Assembly: GCF_002295115.1 (NCBI RefSeq)
Contig: NZ_NSFV01000002.1
Span: forward strand, 124,001-188,000
Source of the DNA: Mesorhizobium sp. WSM4311
GTDB lineage: Bacteria; Pseudomonadota; Alphaproteobacteria; Rhizobiales; Rhizobiaceae
Reading direction: 5' to 3'
Length of the DNA stretch: 64,000 bases
In this document: in pieces, positions 8,730-16,584 of the stretch
Numbering within the stretch: position 1 is the stretch's first letter
Layout: every line of letters begins with the position of its first letter
Notes under the pieces: model-generated
The model's input: the letters and a program-made list of their open reading frames with translations, nothing else
What the model was told of the DNA's origin: nothing
Databases searched by the model: none
Position numbers and translations under genes: made by a program

Positions 8730-10169
8730 GTGACCGCAAACACCAATACCCAGGCCGTCGAGCCGATCGATCCGCAAAGCGCCTACGCCGTGCTGATCTG
8801 CGATTTGGTCGGCCTGCGCTTCGGACCTGACGGCAAGCCTGATCCCGGCGAAGTGCGCGCCCATATCGAAGCCAAGGGCGGGCGCTTCCACCTGTCCGCG
8901 CTTGGCGACAAAGCGGGCCTCGAGCGAGGTCGGGTGCATTTCTTCTACCAGCCGGACCTCAGCACCCGCGAGGAGCTGATCGAAGCCGCCGGCGACGGCC
9001 GCTATGACGCCGTCATCGCCGCAGCGACCTTCCTGCCTGCCGAAACCGTCTTTGCGCTGGCCGGCGTGCGGATTGGAGCCGGCACCGGCAATATGGGCTC
9101 GCGCTCCTGGGGCGGCGGCAGCGGCGAGGGCGGCACCGCGGTGCTGATGAACACGCCTGGCATCAACAGCCGCGCCACCGCGCAGATGGTGATCAAGGCA
9201 ATCCTGAAAGTGCTGCCGGATCTCCCGGTCGGCTTGCTTCACGACCGGGTGGCACGCGGCGCCTTCGACACCGGCAGGGAACTGCGTGTTTTCCCGACCG
9301 AAAAACTCGAACGCAAGACGATCGCGATCATCGGCTACGGCAATATCGGCAGGGAAGTGGCCAAGCTCGCCCGTGCCTTCGGCATGCGCGTGGTGATCCA
9401 TGCCAGGCCACGGCACCGCGACTGGGTAGAAGCCGAGGGCTTTGCCTTCGCGGCGGACCTCGCCGACGCGGCTGAAGGTGCCGATGTGCTCAGCGTCCAT
9501 GTCGGCCTGGGCAAGCAGGATACGCAGACCGGCCGCTACGCCAATGCCGGGCTCATCGGCGCCGATGTTCTGAGCCGCATGAACAAGGGCGCTGTGCTGG
9601 TCAACTACGATCGCGGCGAGCTCGTCGACGTTGTGGCGCTTGGCGAGGCGCTGGACGCAGGGCGGGTGCGCCACGCCGCCATCGATGCCGATCTGTTCAG
9701 GGATGCCTCAACCGGGCGTCTGTCTGGCCCGATGCTGCCTTATCTCGACCTCGTCGAGAGGCACGGCGACAAACTTGAACTTCTGCCGCATGCCGCGGCT
9801 GATACGGACCATCCGTCGCGCGTCGCCGGCGCCAAACAGGCCGTCGACCAGCTGTTCGACCTCATCTGCCGCAAATCGGTGGCAAATGCCAAGGGGTCCG
9901 TATCGTCGGGTTATCTGTCGCTTGGGGCGACAACGCCCCCAGGCATCGGACCGGTGACGGCGGATCATTTTTTGAAATTGACTGCCAGCGACTACTCAGA
10001 ACTGGCGGATGTCTGTGATCGGCAAAGCCGGCTTTGGAAGGTTTTGTCCGACACACCGTCCGTCGAGCGCAACAAAATCGTCGCCGAGCAGGGCGAGGAG
10101 CTCGTCCGGCTGATCAACCGCTTCTGTCTCCTGACTGAGAGCCTGAACCTCAGAGGCCCTTACCAATAG
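8730..10169 (+). CDS. D-isomer-specific 2-hydroxyacid dehydrogenase family protein with C-terminal extension
   Basis: A 479-aa NAD(P)-dependent dehydrogenase of the D-2-hydroxyacid/phosphoglycerate dehydrogenase superfamily. The start is GTG 8730, with GGGGA (8719-8723) at good distance; no ATG fits. The nucleotide-binding motif is GYGNIG (202-207) and the family arginine (R295 in NYDRGELVD) and histidine (H354 in LLPHAAADT) are present. The usual catalytic Glu-Pro region (DVFExEP) reads DADLFRDASTG, so the glutamate of the Arg-Glu-His triad is not obvious. The last ~110 residues (about 370-479) form a helical extension that ordinary 320-aa members do not have. It is convergent with the ammonia-lyase homologue (55-base gap). 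The substrate is unknown; 3-phosphoglycerate is not the best guess, as serA-type ACT domains are absent. Confidence 0.75.
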   Translation: MTANTNTQAVEPIDPQSAYAVLICDLVGLRFGPDGKPDPGEVRAHIEAKGGRFHLSALGDKAGLERGRVHFFYQPDLSTREELIEAAGDGRYDAVIAAATFLPAETVFALAGVRIGAGTGNMGSRSWGGGSGEGGTAVLMNTPGINSRATAQMVIKAILKVLPDLPVGLLHDRVARGAFDTGRELRVFPTEKLERKTIAIIGYGNIGREVAKLARAFGMRVVIHARPRHRDWVEAEGFAFAADLADAAEGADVLSVHVGLGKQDTQTGRYANAGLIGADVLSRMNKGAVLVNYDRGELVDVVALGEALDAGRVRHAAIDADLFRDASTGRLSGPMLPYLDLVERHGDKLELLPHAAADTDHPSRVAGAKQAVDQLFDLICRKSVANAKGSVSSGYLSLGATTPPGIGPVTADHFLKLTASDYSELADVCDRQSRLWKVLSDTPSVERNKIVAEQGEELVRLINRFCLLTESLNLRGPYQ

Positions 10170-10224
10170 GCTCGACCTGCCGCAGCGGATCCAAAACGGG
10201 AGCTGTCGGGATGAGAACGTCGGC

Positions 10225-11721
10225 TCAGTGGCGCGGACCCGCCACCATCCGCGCCACCCGCGTCATGTCGGTGCTCATCTCGCGGTCGTCGTCGAGCGGG
10301 CTGACGAGCGCACGCACGGCGGCGAAGGTGCGCTGCGGCCCTTCGCCCATGCTGTCGACGACACCGCGCAACTCCACGCCCGTCGCCGCGAAGATCAGCT
10401 CCATCGCCACGAGATAGCGCATGCGCTCGATGATCTCGGCCGTCTTGGCCACCACACGCGGCGCCATCGACGACTGGTCCTCGATGCCGTCCGAAACGGC
10501 GAGCGGGCTGAGTGACATCGGGTTGGCCAGGTGCCGGATTTCGGCTTCCAGCGCGGACAAGGGCTTTTGCAGTTCCGCATAGCCCTGACGGCTGCCGCCT
10601 CTCGCCGACAAGAAACGCGGCAGTTCGGCTGTTGTCGGCGACATCAGCTTCATGCTGCGGTTGGCGGTGCCAACCGCGCAATGCGCGAGTGCCTGGCCGA
10701 GCTGCTCCCAGGCGAGCGTCATTGCTGTCAGGTCGAAATTGCCGTTGGAAATCACCCGATCGCCGTCGGCCAGGATCACTGGGTTGTCGCCCGAATGGGT
10801 CAGTTCGATCTCGGTAGCCAGCCGCGCCTGTTCGAACGCATTGAGCAGGCCGCCCCAGACCTGTGGAACGCAGCGATAGCTGAGCGGATCCTGCAGGCGC
10901 CGAGCCGCCTTGTCCTTCCACAAGCCGCTTCCCGCCAGCTCCGCGCGCAACCGCGCGCCGATCTCGCGCTGGCCGAAGGCCGGCCGCGCGGCCAGCGCCC
11001 GCTCGTCGATCGCGGTGAGGGAGGAGCGAAACGCCTCGTAGTTGAGCGCCACGGCGGCCAGCGCCCAGTCGATGAGATGGGCGACGTCTTCGAGGCACAG
11101 GCACGCCGTTCCGGTCGACAGGCTGTTGGCGACGATGATGGCGTGGCCGTCCTTCTCGCGCAGGTCCAGCGGCTCGAGCCCGGCCAAGGCAAGCGCCTCG
11201 GCGGAGGGCATGATCCTGCCCTGGAATTCCGCCTCGCCATCGCCGCGCAGCGACCTCGCCATATGGCCGAGATGGGCAAGGTCGGCTGCGCCGATCGAGC
11301 CCCAGGTCGGGATCACCGGATGGACGCCGGCATTGAGCGCCGCGACAAGGCCCATGACCACGCGCTCGGACGCGCCGGTGCCACCGGCGGCCATGCCCGA
11401 GATGCGCGCGGTCATCAGTGCCCGCACCGCCTCGGTGGGCAGCGCCGGTCCGATGCCCATGCTGTGGCTGAGTGGCACGCTGTGCTGGAAGGCGATCAGG
11501 TCCGCCTGCGCGAGCGGCGTGTCGACACAGGCGCCCAGGCCCGTGGTGACGCCGTACATCAGCTTGCCAAGCCCGGTCAGATGCTCGATCAGGGCGCGGC
11601 TCGCCCGGATGCGGCGCATCGCCTCCTCGCCCAGCATCAGTCGGGCGTTGCGGCGTGCGATCTCTGCGACGTCGGCCACGCCGAGCGGCTTGGCATCGAG
11701 CAATATCATTCGGCCTGTCAT
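10225..11721 (-). CDS. Histidine/aromatic ammonia-lyase family protein lacking the MIO tripeptide
   Basis: A 498-aa member of the HutH/PAL superfamily, started at ATG 11721 (AGGCGAGA just upstream). Family landmarks are easy to see: YGVTTGLG (56-63), GTGASERV, SGDNPVI and IEDQSSMA. Two catalytic features are missing. The segment that normally reads GSVGASGDLA, whose Ala-Ser-Gly cyclises to the MIO electrophile, is GSIGAADLA (141-149), one residue shorter and without Ser-Gly. The catalytic tyrosine of the QDxYSxR motif is a leucine (L280 in QDPLSYR, 277-283). The protein is full length and free of stops, so it is not a pseudogene by appearance; it may catalyse a different reaction or bind a ligand only. 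The gene lies 133 bases downstream of the dehydrogenase on the same strand. Confidence 0.8.
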   Translation of the reverse strand: MTGRMILLDAKPLGVADVAEIARRNARLMLGEEAMRRIRASRALIEHLTGLGKLMYGVTTGLGACVDTPLAQADLIAFQHSVPLSHSMGIGPALPTEAVRALMTARISGMAAGGTGASERVVMGLVAALNAGVHPVIPTWGSIGAADLAHLGHMARSLRGDGEAEFQGRIMPSAEALALAGLEPLDLREKDGHAIIVANSLSTGTACLCLEDVAHLIDWALAAVALNYEAFRSSLTAIDERALAARPAFGQREIGARLRAELAGSGLWKDKAARRLQDPLSYRCVPQVWGGLLNAFEQARLATEIELTHSGDNPVILADGDRVISNGNFDLTAMTLAWEQLGQALAHCAVGTANRSMKLMSPTTAELPRFLSARGGSRQGYAELQKPLSALEAEIRHLANPMSLSPLAVSDGIEDQSSMAPRVVAKTAEIIERMRYLVAMELIFAATGVELRGVVDSMGEGPQRTFAAVRALVSPLDDDREMSTDMTRVARMVAGPRH

Positions 11722-11854
11722 GTCTCGCCTGTATCCCGCGACCAGATGCCCAGCATGACTACGGGCGTCGCCGTTTGTGACGGCTCGCGGACACGACTGC
11801 AAGCCATTCCCATTGGGACAGCGGCAGAAGGTGGCTAAAGCAGGGGGCCAGGAA

Positions 11855-12958
11855 CTACGCCGGCCGCTCCGCGACGGCATCAGGTACCACTACCAGCTTG
11901 CCGACAAAATCCTTTGCGACGAAGTCGGCCTGTGCGCGATGAAAATCGGAGAGCCGGTAGACGCCGCCGACCAGTGGCCGGATCTTTTTCGCCTCGATGT
12001 AGCCGACGAGCCGGCGGAAATCCGCCCGCGTGCCCTGGCTCGAGCCATGCAACTGCAATTGCTTGAGATACATGGTCCTGAGATCGAGCTGCACGACCGG
12101 CCCGGCGATCGCACCGGCGGTGGTGTAGCGGCCTTCGGGCCGCAGAATACGCAGAAGGTCGTTGAAGATCGCGCCGCCGACAAGATCGGCCACCACATCG
12201 ATCGGCTGGCCGCCGGTCACTTCAGCCACGGCCCGCGGCAGATCGGCGACGCCACGGGTGATGACGGCCTCGGCGCCGATGTCGAGCACCGCCTGTTCCT
12301 TGCCCTTGCCGACGACGGCGTAGGGGATGGCGCCGCGCGCCCGCGCCAATTGCACGATGCCGGAGCCGACGCCGCCCGAGGCACCGGTGACCAGCACGCG
12401 CTCGCCGGCTTTCAAGCCAGCGCGTTCCAGCATCTGTTCGCCGGTCAGGTAGGCGCAGCAGAAGGTGGCGAGTTCGACGTCGCTCATATCGGTGTCGACG
12501 ACATACGCATTCTGCGCCGGCACGGTCTGGTACTCGGCGTAACCGCCGTCGCGGCCATGGCCCATATAGTCGATGTCGGCCAATGAATCGTCGTCGCGGT
12601 TGTAGATGGAGAAATCGACCGTCACCCGCTCACCGATGCGGTCCGGCGAAACGCCTTCGCCGACGGCAACGATGGTGCCAACCGTGTCGGTGCCCTGGAT
12701 GCGCGGGAATGTCAGCGTGTTGCCCTGGCGCCGCCAGGTCGACACGGCGCCGGCATCCTCCTCCGTACCATAGGCCCCCTGGCGCACCCAGACGTCGGTG
12801 TTGTTCATCCCGCAGGCACTGACCTTGACCAACACTTCACCCGGTGCGGGCGAGGGTACTTTCACATCGGTGCGGTAGACGAGCTTTTCCGGTCCGCCGT
12901 GCCCGGTGAGCAGCACGGCGGCCATGGTGGCGGGAACGGTTGCGGTCATGGCGTTCAT
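11855..12958 (-). CDS. Medium-chain dehydrogenase/reductase, zinc-type alcohol dehydrogenase-like / quinone oxidoreductase
   Basis: A 367-aa MDR-superfamily enzyme. The N-terminal GroES-like domain has the substrate-cleft pattern ACGMNNTDVWVRQG, and the Rossmann domain shows GERVLVTGASGGVGSGIVQLA. The structural-zinc cysteine cluster of classical alcohol dehydrogenases is absent, so it may be a zinc-independent or one-zinc member. The start is ATG 12958; a second ATG lies three codons on (12949). It follows doeD by 8 bases on the same strand and is probably cotranscribed with doeC-doeD. It is not a standard ectoine-pathway enzyme; a role on a side product of that pathway is only a guess. An open frame extending upstream to 13426 is an antisense shadow of doeD. 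Confidence 0.75.
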   Translation of the reverse strand: MNAMTATVPATMAAVLLTGHGGPEKLVYRTDVKVPSPAPGEVLVKVSACGMNNTDVWVRQGAYGTEEDAGAVSTWRRQGNTLTFPRIQGTDTVGTIVAVGEGVSPDRIGERVTVDFSIYNRDDDSLADIDYMGHGRDGGYAEYQTVPAQNAYVVDTDMSDVELATFCCAYLTGEQMLERAGLKAGERVLVTGASGGVGSGIVQLARARGAIPYAVVGKGKEQAVLDIGAEAVITRGVADLPRAVAEVTGGQPIDVVADLVGGAIFNDLLRILRPEGRYTTAGAIAGPVVQLDLRTMYLKQLQLHGSSQGTRADFRRLVGYIEAKKIRPLVGGVYRLSDFHRAQADFVAKDFVGKLVVVPDAVAERPA

Positions 12959-12966
12959 CGTCGATC

Positions 12967-14346
12967 TCAGAGATTGGCGAACACGCTTTTCACCGCATCC
13001 GCCGTCTTCGAGACGACGATGTCGGCCTCCTCGCGCGTCAGGCAGAGCGGCGGCGCGAAGCCCAGAATGTCGCCCTGCGGCATGGCGCGGCCGATAACCC
13101 CGCTGGTGGCCAGCGCCGTCGCCACTTGCGGCCCGATCTTCTGCGAAGCGTCGAAGAACACCCGGTCGTCCTTGTCGGCGACGAACTCGACCGCCGCCAG
13201 CATGCCGTCGCCGCGCACGTCGCCAACGTGTCTGTGGCCGCCGACGGCCTTGGCGAGCTCGGCACGGAAATAGGCACCCGTCTCGCCGGCATTCGTCACC
13301 AGATCCATCTCGTCGATCAGTTCGAGATTGGCGACACCGGCGGCAACGCAGATCGGGTGCGCCGAATAGGTCCAGCCATGGCCGAGCGAGCCGAGCTTGT
13401 CGGACCCATCGACCAGCACCTTCCACACTCCGTCGGCGACGATGACGCCCGACAGCGGCGCATAGGCCGAGGTCAGGCCCTTGGCGATGGTGATCAGGTC
13501 CGGCTTGATGCCGTAATGATCGGAGCCGAACATGGTGCCCAGCCGGCCAAAGCCGGTAACCACTTCGTCGGCGACCAGCAGCACATCATACTTCTTCAGC
13601 ACCGCCTGGATCTTCTCCCAGTAGCCGGCGGGCGGCGGCACGATGCCGCCGGTTCCGAGGATCGGCTCGCCGATGAAGGCTGCGACGGTTTCGGGACCTT
13701 CGGCCAGGATCATCTCCTCGAGTTTGTCGGCGCAGTGCTGCGAGAACTGCTCCTCGCTCATCGAGCGGTCGGCGCGGCGGAAATAATAGGGCGCTTCGGT
13801 GTGCAGCACCGGCGCGCGCGGCAGGTCGAAGGCGTTGTGGAAGAGCTCCAGCCCGGTCAGCGATCCCGTCATCACGCCCGAGCCGTGATAGCCGCGCCAG
13901 CGCGAGATGATCTTCTTCTTCTCCGGCCGGCCGAGCACATTGTTGTAGTACCAGATGAGCTTGATGTTGGTTTCGTTGGCGTCCGAGCCGGAGAGCCCGA
14001 AATAGACCCTCGACATGCCCTTCGGCGCGCGGTCGATGATCATCTTGGCCAACGTGATCGAGGCTTCGGTGCCGTGGCCGACATAAGCATGATAGTAGGC
14101 GAGGTTCTTCGCCTGGGTGGCGATGGCATCGGCGATCTTCTGGCGGCCATAGCCGACATTGACGCAATAGAGGCCGGCAAAGGCATCGATGCTCTTCCTG
14201 CCATTGTTGTCCCAGACGGTGACGCCTTCACCGCCCGCCATGACGCGGGTCGGCGATTCACCGCGCGCATGCGTGCCCATATGCGTCGAGGGATGGAAGA
14301 AGTGGTCGCGATCCCAGGCGTTGAGTTCGTTGGACTGGTCGAGCAT
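12967..14346 (-). CDS. doeD: L-2,4-diaminobutyrate aminotransferase, class III (DoeD-type)
   Basis: PLP-dependent class III aminotransferase, 459 aa. The start is ATG 14346, with CAGGAG upstream. The substrate-binding N-terminus (HFFHPSTHMGTHA), the PLP phosphate contact (SGSDANET, 120-127), the cofactor aspartate in DEV (260-262) and the Schiff-base lysine K289 (TIAKGLTSAYAP) are intact. By sequence alone it could be a putrescine- or omega-amino acid:pyruvate aminotransferase. Its position next to doeC, the asnC regulator and enuR identifies it as the enzyme that converts diaminobutyrate, from ectoine breakdown, to aspartate semialdehyde (called Atf or DoeD in other bacteria). It starts 38 bases after doeC ends, same strand. 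Confidence 0.8.
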   Translation of the reverse strand: MLDQSNELNAWDRDHFFHPSTHMGTHARGESPTRVMAGGEGVTVWDNNGRKSIDAFAGLYCVNVGYGRQKIADAIATQAKNLAYYHAYVGHGTEASITLAKMIIDRAPKGMSRVYFGLSGSDANETNIKLIWYYNNVLGRPEKKKIISRWRGYHGSGVMTGSLTGLELFHNAFDLPRAPVLHTEAPYYFRRADRSMSEEQFSQHCADKLEEMILAEGPETVAAFIGEPILGTGGIVPPPAGYWEKIQAVLKKYDVLLVADEVVTGFGRLGTMFGSDHYGIKPDLITIAKGLTSAYAPLSGVIVADGVWKVLVDGSDKLGSLGHGWTYSAHPICVAAGVANLELIDEMDLVTNAGETGAYFRAELAKAVGGHRHVGDVRGDGMLAAVEFVADKDDRVFFDASQKIGPQVATALATSGVIGRAMPQGDILGFAPPLCLTREEADIVVSKTADAVKSVFANL

Positions 14347-14384
14347 TTTTTCTACTCCTGACGAAAGGGCGATTCCGCTGCAGC

Positions 14385-15878
14385 TTAGGCTACATCGAGA
14401 CAGAGATATTTGAGATCGGTGAACGCTTTGAGCCCATGGCGCGAGCCTTCGCGACCAATGCCCGACTGCTTGACGCCGCCGAACGGGATTGGCGCGCCGG
14501 TGATCTTCACCCGGTTGATGGCAACCATGCCGTAGTCGAGCGCGCGGCCCATGCGTTGCTGCCGCGCGCCGTTCTCGGTCACGACATAGGCAACGAGGCC
14601 ATATTCGGTGGCATTGGCGCGCTCGATCACCTCGCCCTCGCTGTCGAATGGCGTCACCGCGGCGACCGGCCCAAAAGTCTCCTCGCCCATGATCAGCGCC
14701 GCGTCGGAAACGTCGGCCAGCAGCGTCGGCTGGTAGAACAGCGGCCCGGCCTGATGTCGCTTGCCGCCGGCAAGGCAACGCGCGCCGTGGGCGAGCGCAT
14801 CGGCGACCTGCTCCTCGACTTTCTGGACAGCGCGCTCATGCATCAGCGGCCCGATGTCAGTCCTGTCGTCAAGGCCATTGCCGGTCCGCAGCGCCTCGAT
14901 CCGCTTGGCGAAGGCGGCGCAGAAGCGATCGTAGATCGGTCGCTGGACGTAGGTGCGGTTGGCGGCGAGGCAATCCTGGCCCGATGTGGCGAATTTGGCG
15001 TCGATGGCGATGTTTACCGCTTTGTCGAGATCGGCATCGGCAAAGACGATCAGCGGAGCGTGGCCGCCAAGCTCCATCACCAGCCGCTTCATTGTCGGCG
15101 CGCTCTGCGCGGCGATCAGCCTGCCGATCTCGGTCGAACCGGTAAAACTCATGGCGCGGACGCGCGCGTCTTCGCACATCCGCCCGACGATCGTCGCGGC
15201 CTTGCCGGTGACGATGTTGAAGACGCCGGCCGGCAGTCCGGCGCGCTCGCCAAGCTCGGCCAGTGCCAGCGCCGACAGCGGCGTTTCCGAGGACGGATGC
15301 GCGACAATGGTGCAGCCGGCGGCCAGGGCTGCGGCCGCCTTGCGGGTCAGCATGGCTGAGGGGAAATTCCACGGCGTGACGATGCCGACGACGCCGAGCG
15401 GCTCGCGCCGCACCATCATTTCCGCATTCGCCAGATGGCTGGTGACGCTCTCGGCGTTGAGGCGCTTGGCTTCCTCCGCATACCACTCGACGAAAGAGGC
15501 GGCATAGTCGATTTCGCCGAGCGATTCCTGCAAGGGCTTGCCCTGTTCCAGGGTCATCAGCAGCGCGAGGTCGCCTTTCGCGGCGATGATCAGCTCGAAC
15601 CATTTTCGCAGGATTCTTGACCGCTCCTGCGGCAGCAGCGACCGCCAGGCCGGAAAAGCGCGCGCGGCGGCATCGATTGCTTTTGTCGTTTGCCGTGCGT
15701 CCAGCGCCGCGACGAAGGCGACCGTGCTTCCTGTCGCCGGATCGGTGACCTCAAAGCTTTCGGCGGCCTCGCTCGCCGTCCAGTGGCCGTCGACATAGGC
15801 GAGTTCGCGCAGCAGACGGCGGTCGGCGAGGCGGTCGAGCGCCTCATGGCGATGCGAGCGGGCGAAATGCGCGGACAT
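14385..15878 (-). CDS. doeC: NAD(P)-dependent aspartate/succinate-semialdehyde dehydrogenase (DoeC-type)
   Basis: Aldehyde dehydrogenase of the GabD family, 497 aa, started at ATG 15878 with GGGAGG upstream. Family motifs include TPWNFP (168-173), the general-base glutamate E269 (MELGG) and the catalytic cysteine C303 (SGQDCLAANR); GEETFGP lies near the C-terminus. The lysine that usually contacts the cofactor ribose (KPxxxTP) is replaced by histidine (H194 in AHPSSETP), a small oddity. In ectoine-degrading bacteria this enzyme (Ssd or DoeC) oxidises aspartate semialdehyde to aspartate, the last step of the route. doeD follows on the same strand. A 17-base palindrome lies 82-98 bases upstream and may control it. 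Confidence 0.8.
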   Translation of the reverse strand: MSAHFARSHRHEALDRLADRRLLRELAYVDGHWTASEAAESFEVTDPATGSTVAFVAALDARQTTKAIDAAARAFPAWRSLLPQERSRILRKWFELIIAAKGDLALLMTLEQGKPLQESLGEIDYAASFVEWYAEEAKRLNAESVTSHLANAEMMVRREPLGVVGIVTPWNFPSAMLTRKAAAALAAGCTIVAHPSSETPLSALALAELGERAGLPAGVFNIVTGKAATIVGRMCEDARVRAMSFTGSTEIGRLIAAQSAPTMKRLVMELGGHAPLIVFADADLDKAVNIAIDAKFATSGQDCLAANRTYVQRPIYDRFCAAFAKRIEALRTGNGLDDRTDIGPLMHERAVQKVEEQVADALAHGARCLAGGKRHQAGPLFYQPTLLADVSDAALIMGEETFGPVAAVTPFDSEGEVIERANATEYGLVAYVVTENGARQQRMGRALDYGMVAINRVKITGAPIPFGGVKQSGIGREGSRHGLKAFTDLKYLCLDVA

Positions 15879-15959
15879 GGTCGAAGCCTCCCGGTTCGGT
15901 CTGATCCTGGGAGACTATCCATCGTGGGCAGACAGAGAGGCTGTTTGGGTGTCCTGAAG

Positions 15960-15976
15960 TAGAGAGATTCTCTCTA
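15960..15976 (-). promoter_or_regulatory. Palindromic operator candidate upstream of doeC
   Basis: TAGAGAG-ATT-CTCTCTA is a perfect 7+3+7 inverted repeat in the 130-base gap between the asnC stop and the doeC start. Its spacing and symmetry suit a dimeric regulator such as the adjacent AsnC/Lrp or MocR protein. Half-site-like CTCTCT recurs on the minus strand about 20 bases closer to doeC. Alternatively it is a short hairpin after asnC, but it is AT-rich and lacks a T tract. Confidence 0.45.
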
Positions 15977-16008
15977 TTGTGCCGCCTCAGCAGACGATGT
16001 CTCCGGCA

Positions 16009-16500
16009 CTACGGCGACACCGGCAGCAACTCGGCGATGGGAAGTGCGATCTCTTCCTTCACCGTCTTGGTGACGATGTAGGTGAAGTAGCGGTCGATGC
16101 CGATCTCGCGGTCGAGCAAGCCGTCGACCAGCCGCTGATAGGCATCGATGTCGCGAGCCATCACCTTCAGCACATAGTCGACGCCGCCGCCCACCGACCA
16201 GCAGGCGACGATCTCGGGGATATCGCGGATGACACGCTCGAAGCGGTCGAAATCGGCCTGGCGGTGGCTGGCCAACGTCACCTCCATCAGTACGGTGGCC
16301 ACCGGTGCCACGACGCGCATGGCGATCCTTGCGTGATAGCCCGAGACGATGCCGGCCTTCTCCAGCTTGCGCAGCCGCATCCAGCATGGGGTCGGCGACA
16401 GCCCCACCTGCTCGGCCAGCGCCAGCTTGGTGATGCGCCCGTCGCGCTGGATGGCGTCGAGGATTTTGAGGTCGATCGCGTCGAGTTTCGCAGCAGTCAT
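16009..16500 (-). CDS. doeX: AsnC/Lrp-family transcriptional regulator of the ectoine cluster (DoeX-type)
   Basis: A 163-aa feast/famine regulator. Residues about 6-60 form the helix-turn-helix domain (DLKILDAIQRDGRITKLALA, then LSPTPCWMRLRKLEKAGIV) and residues 65-155 the RAM ligand-binding domain (GVDYVLKVMARDIDAYQ). The start is ATG 16500 (MTAAKLDAIDLK). It is transcribed away from enuR over an 84-base spacer and towards doeC. An AsnC/Lrp gene is a regular member of ectoine and hydroxyectoine catabolic clusters, where it is called asnC or doeX and acts with EnuR. The assignment rests on family plus context. Confidence 0.85.
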   Translation of the reverse strand: MTAAKLDAIDLKILDAIQRDGRITKLALAEQVGLSPTPCWMRLRKLEKAGIVSGYHARIAMRVVAPVATVLMEVTLASHRQADFDRFERVIRDIPEIVACWSVGGGVDYVLKVMARDIDAYQRLVDGLLDREIGIDRYFTYIVTKTVKEEIALPIAELLPVSP

Positions 16501-16542
16501 CAGCGCCCACTTTTTTCGTCCACAGTACCATGATGGCGCATT

Positions 16543-16579
16543 ATTTCGATTGTCAATTGCACTGATTTCGATCTCTAAT
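16543..16579. promoter_or_regulatory. Divergent asnC-enuR promoter region with TGTCAATTG motif and ATTTCGAT direct repeat
   Basis: The 84-base spacer contains ATTTCGAT twice (16543-16550 and 16565-16572, 22-base period, about two helix turns) flanking TGTCAATTG (16551-16559). The same nine bases, inverted, lie upstream of ehuA (18083-18091). Read rightwards, TTGTCA (16550-16555) and TCTAAT (16574-16579) could be the enuR -35/-10; read leftwards, TTGACA (16556-16551) could serve asnC. With this -10, transcription would begin at about the enuR ATG. Confidence 0.45.
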
Positions 16580-16584
16580 AAGTC

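Noticed and set aside
13000..14778. N-terminal extensions of doeD and of the downstream dehydrogenase into neighbouring genes.
   Set aside because: The extra sequence reads as an out-of-frame version of the adjacent gene; proper starts with ribosome binding sites and family-typical N-termini exist inside.
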